64,000 nucleotides of DNA from Candidatus Endomicrobium labiotermitis (GTDB taxonomy: Bacteria; Elusimicrobiota; Endomicrobiia; Endomicrobiales; Endomicrobiaceae), in contig WRFE01000001.1 of NCBI GenBank assembly GCA_009778965.1, positions 49,117-113,116 on the forward strand, in the 5' to 3' direction. Made by a program: the position numbers and the translations under genes. Below the pieces are notes generated by a model, which ran no database searches, was not told where the DNA came from, and saw only the letters and a list, made by a program, of their open reading frames with translations. Positions 48,353 through 56,474 of this stretch are shown in pieces (position 1 is the stretch's first letter; each line of letters starts with the position of its first letter).

Positions 48353-50452
48353 ATGGCAACTACTAAATGTCGTTGGATATCTCTAAACAAAATAATTTCA
48401 AAAACCACACAGTACGAAAACGTAAGCGAAAACGACAATTTTGCCGGAGACAGATTTTTCAACAGAGACATAAGCTGGCTTTCCTTTAATGACCGCGTGC
48501 TTGCCGAATCAGAAAACCCGAACGTTCCTTTGCTTGAAAGACTTTTCTTTGTGGGCATAGTCAGTTCCAATTTAGACGAATTTTTTACCGTACGCGTTTC
48601 GGAGTTATTAAGACTGCTGAAGATTTCCCCGAAAAAGCAGTACCCTGACGCTCTTACTCCGGAGGCTCTGGCGCTTCATGTCCGGGAACACGTATTACAG
48701 CAAAAATCCAGACAGGCAAAATCGTTTAATCTATTATTAAAAGAACTGGCAAATAACGGAATACAGATTTTAACCTCTTTTGAAAACGAAGATGAAGCCC
48801 TTGATAAAGAAATAGAAAAACATCTTCCTGAAATAGATATATGTTTTTCAAAAATCGGAACGCCGATTCCTGCTTTATACGGTTCAGATGTTCATATATT
48901 CACGCACTTTTTAGATGAGTACGCGGTAATAAGATTAAAAAAAAGAAACGACAGGATTTTAGAACTTCCTTCAAATAACGGCTCTCGTAAATTCGTGCTG
49001 CTCGAACGCTGGCTTATGTTTAAAGCGCAAAAACTGTTTAAAAACAAACAAATTTTAGGAACTTTCGCTTTCCGGCTGCTTAGAAACGCTGACATACCTA
49101 TATATAATGTTGAAGAAAATGAAAGGGATCTGGAAAGAAAGGTCGTAAACGCCGTAAACAAACGATCTTCATCGCGCGTGGTACGACTGGAAATTGATTC
49201 ACCTAAATATCCGGACAGCGCGCTGCTGCTTGCGACAAGCTTAAGGCTTGATTCCGCTTCTATATACAGATTTGATTTGCCTCTGAGCTTGCGTTTTCTG
49301 ACATCGTTTAAACAATTATTTACCAAAACGCACAAAAATTTATTGTATCCGCCAGTAAACCCTGTAGTTCCTCTTATAGTTAAGAAAAATCCTGATATTT
49401 TCTCGGTTATACGCAACCAAGATATAATACTTCATCATCCTTACGATTCTTTTGATATAGTTATTGATTTCCTGGAACAAGCCTCAAAAGATCCAGCCGT
49501 AACCGAAATTTTTCATACTTTATACCGCACAAACGATATCGAATCGCCGATTATAAAAATCCTTAAGAAAGCCGCGAAAAACGGCAAAAAAGTAATAGTT
49601 TATGTCGAATTAAAAGCGCGTTTTGATGAAATGAATAATGTTATGCATGCCAAAGATTTGAGAAAAGCCGGGGTTAAAGTAATAACCCCTATAGGAAAAT
49701 ATAAAGTTCACAGCAAACTGACCTTGATTACAAGAACCGAAAACGAAAAAGCTGTCCGGTACGCTCATTTGGGAACCGGCAATTATCACGCAGGAACCGC
49801 AAAACAATATACGGATTTAGGACTTTTAACCGCGCATGAAGGCATAGCCGCGGACGCGTTAAAATATTGTGAAATGCTTCAAACGCGTGACGTTAAACAA
49901 AAATTTAACCATCTTCTTGTTTCTCCGGTTAATCTGCATAATAAAATAATTTATATGATTGAAAATGAAATAAAAAATAAAGAAAGCGGAAAAAAAGCGC
50001 ATATTATAGCTAAAATGAACGCTTTATCCGACATAAAAGTCATAGAAGCCTTGTACAAAGCTTCAAAAGCCGGCGTAAAAATAGATTTGATCGTGAGAGG
50101 AACCTGCTGCCTTAAACCCAATGCCGCCGGACTCAGCGAAAACATAAAGGTGACAAGCATAATAGACCGTTTTTTGGAACACAGCAGAATATTTTATTTT
50201 CATTCAAACGGAGAGAAAAAAATCTATTTATCAAGCGCAGACTGGCGCCCGAGAAATTTTGTAAGACGTTACGAAATAGCTTTTCCTATACTGGATTCAA
50301 ATATTAAACAATATATTACCGACACCATCTTATATAACAGCCTGAAAGATAACGTTAAAGCCACGATTTTACAGCCGAACGGATCGTACAGGCAGGTCTC
50401 GACGTTTAAAAACGCTGTTCCCTACGCTCGCAGTTTGTGTTTGAAGATATAG
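48353..50452 (+). CDS. ppk1: Polyphosphate kinase 1
   Basis: FFNRDISWLSFNDRVLAESENPNVPLLERLFFVGIVSSNLDEFFTVRV; HHPYDSFDIVIDFLEQAS; KVHSKLTLITR; STADWRPRN-like SSADWRPRNFVRR. Confidence 0.93.
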   Translation: MATTKCRWISLNKIISKTTQYENVSENDNFAGDRFFNRDISWLSFNDRVLAESENPNVPLLERLFFVGIVSSNLDEFFTVRVSELLRLLKISPKKQYPDALTPEALALHVREHVLQQKSRQAKSFNLLLKELANNGIQILTSFENEDEALDKEIEKHLPEIDICFSKIGTPIPALYGSDVHIFTHFLDEYAVIRLKKRNDRILELPSNNGSRKFVLLERWLMFKAQKLFKNKQILGTFAFRLLRNADIPIYNVEENERDLERKVVNAVNKRSSSRVVRLEIDSPKYPDSALLLATSLRLDSASIYRFDLPLSLRFLTSFKQLFTKTHKNLLYPPVNPVVPLIVKKNPDIFSVIRNQDIILHHPYDSFDIVIDFLEQASKDPAVTEIFHTLYRTNDIESPIIKILKKAAKNGKKVIVYVELKARFDEMNNVMHAKDLRKAGVKVITPIGKYKVHSKLTLITRTENEKAVRYAHLGTGNYHAGTAKQYTDLGLLTAHEGIAADALKYCEMLQTRDVKQKFNHLLVSPVNLHNKIIYMIENEIKNKESGKKAHIIAKMNALSDIKVIEALYKASKAGVKIDLIVRGTCCLKPNAAGLSENIKVTSIIDRFLEHSRIFYFHSNGEKKIYLSSADWRPRNFVRRYEIAFPILDSNIKQYITDTILYNSLKDNVKATILQPNGSYRQVSTFKNAVPYARSLCLKI

Positions 50453-50515
50453 CAAACAAATGCTATAAAGATACGCCTTTATACGGCAGATCAAAAGTTT
50501 TTGAACAAAATTGAT

Positions 50516-51289
50516 TTATATAAAAAACGAAAGACATCTGTGATATTTATCTTTAGTTTCAGCTTTCAGCCTGAATTTCGAAACTACCGCCGCATCAAAC
50601 TTAACAAGATGATGCAAATTGTTAAGCTTTTCTTCCAGAGAATTTTCTTCCGCCTTTATTTCATTTTCATATTCGCAAAACGTAGCCATAGGGTATATGC
50701 TTTCTCCGCGCACGTAAAAAGTACAGATTTTATCTATGGAAGGTTCAAGCATTATATTGTCACGATTCACTATAAATTTCTCCTTCTTATAAAAACATAT
50801 AAGATTACCGGTCGATATTTTTGACAATATTTCATGACCGAGATGCTTTTCCATAGCTCCGAACATTTCTTCAGGAAGATGATTAAACATTATCGACCGT
50901 ATATTTTTTTCGTCAAAACGGACAAAATGATTATGACTTTCCTTAAGCACAACTTCGGGCAGCTTGCCGCTGTTAAATTCCGATCTGAATAAAATGCCTT
51001 TCTGTAAAAATCCGGGTCCTTTGTATTGAACATAAACTTTTGCGCCGTCCTGCTTATAGCGTATGCGCAGACTCGCGCCTTTTTTTGCTATAGCCATATC
51101 CTCCGTATCTAAATACTGGTCAAAAAAAGATACTGTTTTTTCGTGACTTGAGCTTTTTTCCGTCAGAAAATTCCGGAGTTCTTTAAAATCTTCGAACTTT
51201 AATTTCCTTTTACGTTCGATTTCAATAAACCTTTCGTCTTTTATTTGAAGACTGTCGCAAATTCTTTTTATTTGCAATTGAATATTCAT
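50516..51289 (-). CDS. CYTH/VTC4-like domain protein (triphosphate tunnel enzyme)
   Basis: FIEIERKRKL (ExExK), QYLDTEDMAIAKKGASLRIRYKQDGAKVYVQYKGPG, CEYENEIK. Confidence 0.75.
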   Translation of the reverse strand: MNIQLQIKRICDSLQIKDERFIEIERKRKLKFEDFKELRNFLTEKSSSHEKTVSFFDQYLDTEDMAIAKKGASLRIRYKQDGAKVYVQYKGPGFLQKGILFRSEFNSGKLPEVVLKESHNHFVRFDEKNIRSIMFNHLPEEMFGAMEKHLGHEILSKISTGNLICFYKKEKFIVNRDNIMLEPSIDKICTFYVRGESIYPMATFCEYENEIKAEENSLEEKLNNLHHLVKFDAAVVSKFRLKAETKDKYHRCLSFFI

Positions 51290-51440
51290 AAATTTCCTTT
51301 TTCCTAGATTCCCCCGATATGAATATATAATATCACTTTTTTTAAAATTAGTGAATAATACGGAATAAAAAATTGAAATTCCGATTATGAGTTGTTAATT
51401 GCCGTTTCAAAATTATATAATTTCTTAAAAGGAGCTTAAA

Positions 51441-51992
51441 ATGAAAAAAATTATTTCAATTGCGTTTATTTGCGCGGCTTTAACAGTTATATCTTTTAAT
51501 TATGCCCTGGCTGAAAATACAAAAAAGATTCTGATAGCTTATTACTCTCATTCCGGAAATACGGCTAAAATCGCAAAACAAATACAGAAATATACCGGCG
51601 GTGACCTTTTTGAGATAAAAACCATAGACGCATATCCGGCAAAATATAACGACTTAACCAGTCAGGCAAAAAAAGAAATATCGGAAGGTTTTAAACCCAC
51701 GTTAGCTTCCAAAGTTATTAATTTTGAAAAATACGATATTATTTTTGTAGGTTCTCCCAACTGGTGGAGCACAATCGCGCCGCCTGTGGCGTCATTTTTG
51801 TCCGAATATGATTTTTCCGGAAAAACCATTATTCCGTTTTGCACACACGGAGGCGGCGGCATAGCAAGATGTTTTGACGACATGAAAAAACTGCAGCCCA
51901 ATGCCAATTTTTTGGAAGGCAAAGGCTTTTACGGCTCCGATGCTTCGGAAAACGAAATATCAAAATGGCTTAAAAATCTGAATTTAAAGTAA
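51441..51992 (+). CDS. Exported flavodoxin-family protein
   Basis: Signal peptide, then KILIAYYSHSGNTAKIAKQI, IFVGSPNWWSTIAPPV, PFCTHGGGG. Confidence 0.9.
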   Translation: MKKIISIAFICAALTVISFNYALAENTKKILIAYYSHSGNTAKIAKQIQKYTGGDLFEIKTIDAYPAKYNDLTSQAKKEISEGFKPTLASKVINFEKYDIIFVGSPNWWSTIAPPVASFLSEYDFSGKTIIPFCTHGGGGIARCFDDMKKLQPNANFLEGKGFYGSDASENEISKWLKNLNLK

Positions 51993-52079
51993 CGACATTA
52001 AATATACTGCTTCATTTATAATTCAAAAATCTATTTTTTAAATTCTTTCGCTAAATTCGAATCAAATCCAATCATCATA

Positions 52080-52122
52080 TTGACAATTTTCGATATGATA
52101 TGTATAATCTGTCATATCGAAA
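52080..52122 (+). promoter_or_regulatory. Consensus-like promoter overlapped by an inverted-repeat operator upstream of arsR
   Basis: TTGACA (52080) - 17 bp - TATAAT (52103); perfect arms TTTCGATATGA / TCATATCGAAA at 52088-52098 / 52112-52122. Confidence 0.75.
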
Positions 52123-52142
52123 TTATTAGATATGAGGTGATT

Positions 52143-52457
52143 ATGAACACGAAATATTCGGAAAATGCAAAAATTTTTAAAGCGCTTTGCGACGAAACTC
52201 GTCTTATGGTTTTAGAACTGCTGCAAAGCGGAGAAAAATGCGCCTGCGTGCTTTTGGAAAAAGTGGATGTCGGACAATCGACGCTATCGCATCATATGAA
52301 AATACTTTGCGACGGCGGTATTGTAAAAGGCCGCAAAGAAGGCAAATGGACTCACTATTCCATAAATAAAAAAAGCGCCGATGCCGCCAAGAAGCTGCTT
52401 GAACAACTTACAAAAGCATCTTTCCCGGCTAAAAATAAAAATTGTAAATGTGAATAA
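52143..52457 (+). CDS. arsR: ArsR-family transcriptional regulator
   Basis: FKALCDETRLMVLELLQSGEKCACVLLEKVDVGQSTLSHHMKILCDGGIVKGRKEGKWTHYSI; Cys-containing KCACVLLE and C-terminal NCKCE. Confidence 0.9.
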   Translation: MNTKYSENAKIFKALCDETRLMVLELLQSGEKCACVLLEKVDVGQSTLSHHMKILCDGGIVKGRKEGKWTHYSINKKSADAAKKLLEQLTKASFPAKNKNCKCE

Positions 52458-52472
52458 ATTAAGGAGAATAAT

Positions 52473-53504
52473 ATGGAAATAAAAGTTTTAGGTTCCGGCT
52501 GCGCAAAATGCAACGCCCTTATGAAGATGGTTAGCGAGACAATAAAAGAATCAGATACAAAGGCCGATATAGAAAAGATTGAAGATATAAACAAAATTAT
52601 ATCTTACGGCGTTATGAACACGCCTGCTTTGGTTATAAATAACAAAGTAGTTCTTTCAGGCAGGCTTCCTGCTAAAAAAGAGTTAACAGAATTAATCGCC
52701 GCAAATAATAAGGATGATATTAAAGAAATGGTAAAGCAGCGGTACAATGACGCGGTTTCCTCAAAAGCAGTAAAAAGCTGCTGCGGCTCTGATGCCTGTT
52801 GCGGATCCGATAATAAAATATACAGCATAATGAATGAAGATTACAGCCGGTTAAACGGTTATATGCCTGATGCTGATTTGGGATTCGGATGCGGATTGCC
52901 TACGAAATATGCCGGAATAAAACCCGGAAATACCGTTGTAGATTTGGGCTCCGGAGCCGGGAATGATTGTTTTGTCGCTTTGGCTGAAACTGCTGAAAGC
53001 GGACATGTTATAGGAATTGATTTTGCCCCGGAAATGATAGCCAAGGCTAAAAAAAACGCCGAAAAACTCGGCGCAAAAAACATAGAATTCCGGCAAGGCG
53101 ATATTGAGAATATGCCTGTTGACAGCAATTCGGCGGATGTCGTAATCAGTAATTGCGTTCTTAATTTACTTCCCAAGAAAGACAAAATTTTCCATGAAAT
53201 AAGCCGGGTATTAAAAACCGGAGGACATTTTTGCGTTTCTGACATTGTGCTTGAAGGAAAACTTCCTTCAGTTTTAAAAAATGCCGCTGAAATGTATGCT
53301 GGGTGCGTGGCAGGCGCAATACAAAAAAACGATTATATAAATAAAATATTAAAAGCCGGTTTCAAAGATGTAAAAGTAGTTAAAGAACATAAAATAACAA
53401 TTCCGGATGAAATTCTTTTAAATTATTTGGATTCAAAATCTCTGGAAAAGTTTAAAAACGGAGATTCTGCCGTTTTATCTGTTACCGTAACAGGAGTCAA
53501 ATAA
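52473..53504 (+). CDS. arsM: Thioredoxin-like domain fused to arsenite S-adenosylmethyltransferase (ArsM)
   Basis: MEIKVLGSGCAKCNALMKMV redoxin domain, then CCGSDACCG, LGFGCGLPTKYAGIKPGNTVVDLGSGAGNDCF, VISNCVLNLLPKKDKIFHE, MYAGCVAGA. Confidence 0.88.
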   Translation: MEIKVLGSGCAKCNALMKMVSETIKESDTKADIEKIEDINKIISYGVMNTPALVINNKVVLSGRLPAKKELTELIAANNKDDIKEMVKQRYNDAVSSKAVKSCCGSDACCGSDNKIYSIMNEDYSRLNGYMPDADLGFGCGLPTKYAGIKPGNTVVDLGSGAGNDCFVALAETAESGHVIGIDFAPEMIAKAKKNAEKLGAKNIEFRQGDIENMPVDSNSADVVISNCVLNLLPKKDKIFHEISRVLKTGGHFCVSDIVLEGKLPSVLKNAAEMYAGCVAGAIQKNDYINKILKAGFKDVKVVKEHKITIPDEILLNYLDSKSLEKFKNGDSAVLSVTVTGVK

Positions 53505-53505
53505 A

Positions 53506-54651
53506 ATGTCTTTTTTTAAAGAAGAATGGAAGAGATTATTAGTTTATATTACAGCTTTTCTGATAATCTATCACCTGCCTATAGGCAGCAAACAGTTTGA
53601 CAGCGCGGTTTTAAATTCAATAGCCTCATTAAACGCATATTTTAAAGAACACTTTCTGTTCGGATTATTTCCGGCTATGTTTATTGCCGGCGCGTTAAGC
53701 GTATTTTTAAAATCAAACGAAATTATAAAGTATATGGGCGCGAAAGCAAACAAATTTGTCGCTTATTTGTTCGCGTCTGTTTCGGGTCTGTCTCTGACAG
53801 TTTGTTCCTGCACGGTTATGCCATTATTTGCCGGCATTTACAAAATGGGCGCCGGACTGGGACCTGCAGTCACATTTTTATTTGCCGCGCCCGCGATAAA
53901 CCTTGTCGCCCTGACAATGACGACAAGCGTTCTGGGTTTGCAAATCGGCATAGCAAGAGCGGTAATGTCGGTATTTTTTAGCTTTTTTGTCGGTATTTTT
54001 ATGGCGTTTGTTTTCAGAAAAGAAGAAGTAAAAAGAATTGAATCCATAACTGTCTGCGACTCCGGCGACTCGCAAAAACCTTTTTCTGTCAATTTGATGT
54101 TTTTCGCTTCAATGATAGCATTGTTTGTATTCGCCAAACTGCATTCCGCGGCTATGTTTTCAAACATACTTTTAATTTTTTCCGCCGTACTTTTAATTTT
54201 CATACTTGCAAAATACTTTAAAAAAGACGATTACGATATTTGGTTTACTTCAACGTTTGAATATATTAAAAAAATGGTTCCGCTTTTGACGATAGGTATT
54301 GCCGCGTCAGCTTTTTTAATGGGATTCGACGGAAAAGAAGGCATTATACCCGCTTCTTATATTAGCACCGTTGTCGGCGGCAACGGACTTAAAGCGACTT
54401 TTATATCTTCTTTTTTTGGCGCGTTTATGTATTTTTGCACTTTAATAGAAGTGCCTATAGTGCAGGGTTTTATGAATAACGGTATGGGAAAAGGACCCGC
54501 TCTTGCCTTGCTTCTTGCGGGACCTGCCTTGTCGTTGCCTAATATGCTTTTAATAAGAAGCGTACTCGGCAATAAAAAAACTGCGGTTTATGTGGGAACC
54601 GTAATTATTCTTGCAACAGTAACAGGTTATGTGTTCGGAAATTTTTTCTGA
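53506..54651 (+). CDS. ArsP/DUF318-type permease
   Basis: FPAMFIAGALSVFLKSNEIIKYMG, SLTVCSCTVMPLFAGIYKMGAGLGPAVTFLFAAPAINLVAL. Confidence 0.88.
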   Translation: MSFFKEEWKRLLVYITAFLIIYHLPIGSKQFDSAVLNSIASLNAYFKEHFLFGLFPAMFIAGALSVFLKSNEIIKYMGAKANKFVAYLFASVSGLSLTVCSCTVMPLFAGIYKMGAGLGPAVTFLFAAPAINLVALTMTTSVLGLQIGIARAVMSVFFSFFVGIFMAFVFRKEEVKRIESITVCDSGDSQKPFSVNLMFFASMIALFVFAKLHSAAMFSNILLIFSAVLLIFILAKYFKKDDYDIWFTSTFEYIKKMVPLLTIGIAASAFLMGFDGKEGIIPASYISTVVGGNGLKATFISSFFGAFMYFCTLIEVPIVQGFMNNGMGKGPALALLLAGPALSLPNMLLIRSVLGNKKTAVYVGTVIILATVTGYVFGNFF

Positions 54652-54664
54652 GGAATTAAGGAAC

Positions 54665-54692
54665 AGATTGCGGGTCAAGCCCGCAATGACGA
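54665..54692. repeat. Family C repeat
   Basis: gattgcgggtcaagcccgcaatgacgac. Confidence 0.75.
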
Positions 54693-54705
54693 CAACAGCA
54701 GTGTT

Positions 54706-54775
54706 GTCACACTGCGCGAAGTCAAAAAAGGCAGATGTTTCGGTTTCGCAACTACGTTGCTTCGCTCAACATGAC
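54706..54775. repeat. Family A repeat, shorter copy
   Basis: gtcacactgcgcgaagtcaaaaaaggcagatgtttcggtttcgcaactacgttgcttcgctcaacatgac. Confidence 0.8.
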
Positions 54776-54801
54776 AATACTAGATAATAAGGATGATTGA
54801 C

Positions 54802-54996
54802 ATGAATTGTCAAAATGTAAAAGAATGTGCTTGTCCCAAAACGTCTTGCCCTAATCACAAGAAATGCTGCGCCTGCGTTATAAAACACAGAGAAACAGAC
54901 AGCCTGCCTTTTTGTCTGTTTTTAAATAACGACGGCGACAAAAGCGTTTCCAATTATTACAGTAAATTGAAAGAACGATTTGAGAAAAGCAATTAG
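54802..54996 (+). CDS. Small Cys-rich protein, DUF6485-like
   Basis: MNCQNVKECACPKTSCPNHKKCCACVIKHRETDSLPFCLF; dense Cys motif. Confidence 0.7.
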   Translation: MNCQNVKECACPKTSCPNHKKCCACVIKHRETDSLPFCLFLNNDGDKSVSNYYSKLKERFEKSN

Positions 54997-55009
54997 AGTA
55001 GTATTATTA

Positions 55010-55036
55010 GATTGCGGATCAAGTCCGCAATGACGA
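55010..55036. repeat. Family C repeat
   Basis: gattgcggatcaagtccgcaatgacga. Confidence 0.7.
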
Positions 55037-55045
55037 CATAAACAG

Positions 55046-55090
55046 AACAGGAGTCTTTGCCGTGTTTGGCAAAAAACTCCTGTTTTTGTT
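55046..55090 (+). terminator. Rho-independent terminator closing the ars-linked cluster
   Basis: AACAGGAGT...AACTCCTGTT followed by TTTGTTTT. Confidence 0.75.
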
Positions 55091-55129
55091 TTATGTATTT
55101 TTTGCTAAGGATTATATTAAAAGGATAGA

Positions 55130-55187
55130 GTGCTCACCATCTCGCACCCGTCGCCAAGCTTGTGCTCCTTATTCGTCGCACGGCGAC
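55130..55187. repeat. H element copy 3
   Basis: gtgctcaccatctcgcacccgtcgccaagcttgtgctccttattcgtcgcacggcgac. Confidence 0.75.
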
Positions 55188-55224
55188 TGACGCTTGCGAC
55201 GATAAAACACAATTTTGCAAAGGA

Positions 55225-55309
55225 TTTTGAGTTTAGACAAGGAAGAAACAAGGGAAGTTTGCGCGCAAAGGCAAATGACCGAAGTTTCTGACGCTGTATA
55301 AACTCAAAA
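55225..55309. repeat. Inverted-repeat-bounded 85-bp segment
   Basis: TTTTGAGTTTA (55225-55235) and TAAACTCAAAA (55299-55309), perfect 11-bp arms. Confidence 0.6.
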
Positions 55310-55320
55310 GACACAGCAAA

Positions 55321-55872
55321 TTAGCAGTTTACTTTATCAAGTCGCCCTGTTTCAGGATCAATTACCAATCCGTTTACGGTTATACCCTCAGGAAGCAACG
55401 GATGATTTTTTATAATTTTGACTGTTTCTACAACGGATTCTTCAACGCTGTCAAAGCCTTTAAGCCATTTATTTATATCAACACCGCAGCAATTTATAAA
55501 ATCAAGTTTTTCCTTTCCGATATTTCTGTCCGTCATTTTACCGGTAAGCTTTGAAGCATCCATACCCTGCACGCCGCAATCATAGTGGGCTATTACCAAA
55601 ATTTCTTCCACGCCAAGCGCGTATATGGCAATCAAAAGACTGCGCATTACGCTGCCAAACGGATGAGTAATAATTGCGCCGGCATTTGTTATTATTTTGG
55701 CGTCTCCGTTTTTCAAGTTCAAAGCCGCGGGTAAAAGTTTGGTTAAACGCGCGTCCATGCATGAAAGTATAGCAAGCTTTTTATTTGGATACTTTGCTAT
55801 CGGATATGCTTCATAGCGCTTTTCCTCAACAAATTTTTTGTTAAACTCTAATATTTCTTCTAAGTTTGACAA
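55321..55872 (-). CDS. Beta-class carbonic anhydrase
   Basis: LAILSCMDARLTKLLP, NAGAIITHPFGSVMRSLLIAIYALGVEEILVIAHYDCGVQ. Confidence 0.9.
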   Translation of the reverse strand: MSNLEEILEFNKKFVEEKRYEAYPIAKYPNKKLAILSCMDARLTKLLPAALNLKNGDAKIITNAGAIITHPFGSVMRSLLIAIYALGVEEILVIAHYDCGVQGMDASKLTGKMTDRNIGKEKLDFINCCGVDINKWLKGFDSVEESVVETVKIIKNHPLLPEGITVNGLVIDPETGRLDKVNC

Positions 55873-55924
55873 GATACTCCCCCTTGAAAACTATAAATTT
55901 TAAATCCATTTTTCTTAATAAAAC

Positions 55925-56455
55925 CTACTTCCTTTCATAAATCCCGGTAAGAGTTATCTCGCCAAGCGAGTGCGACTTAACCGCTTCCTCTACCTCATAC
56001 GGTTTCATATCAGGACTTAATTCTATTTCTTCAGTATTCAGCGCATATACGGTAAAATTGTAGCGATGTTTTCCGTGTCCCGGCGGCGGGCACGGTCCGT
56101 CATATCCCGGAGCGCCCCAGCTCGTGGTAATTTCTCTGGCAGGACTTGCGAACTTTGCGCCCTTTTTTATGCCTATCGCAGTTACAGGTATATCAACTAC
56201 AATCCAGTGATACCAACCATGTTCCACCGGAGCGTCAGGGTCATGAACTATTAACGCCAGACTTTTTGCTCCTTCAGGAGCTTTGCCCCACTCTAAATCC
56301 GGAGAAATATTTTTTCCGCCGCATTTATCGCTTGCCTGTTCAATTGACATAAATGAATTATCGCGTATGGTTTTACTATAAAGATCAAATGCCATTGCCT
56401 CGGTATTTGCAAAAATAAACATTCCTGTAAATATTACCGCAAAAATCTTTTTCAT
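55925..56455 (-). CDS. YbhB/YbcL family Raf kinase inhibitor-like (PEBP) protein
   Basis: CGGKNISPDLEWGKAPEGAKSLALIVHDPDAP...WYHWIVVDIP...GYDGPCPPPGHGKHRY; signal peptide. Confidence 0.92.
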   Translation of the reverse strand: MKKIFAVIFTGMFIFANTEAMAFDLYSKTIRDNSFMSIEQASDKCGGKNISPDLEWGKAPEGAKSLALIVHDPDAPVEHGWYHWIVVDIPVTAIGIKKGAKFASPAREITTSWGAPGYDGPCPPPGHGKHRYNFTVYALNTEEIELSPDMKPYEVEEAVKSHSLGEITLTGIYERK

Positions 56456-56474
56456 GGTTAATCATACCTCATTT

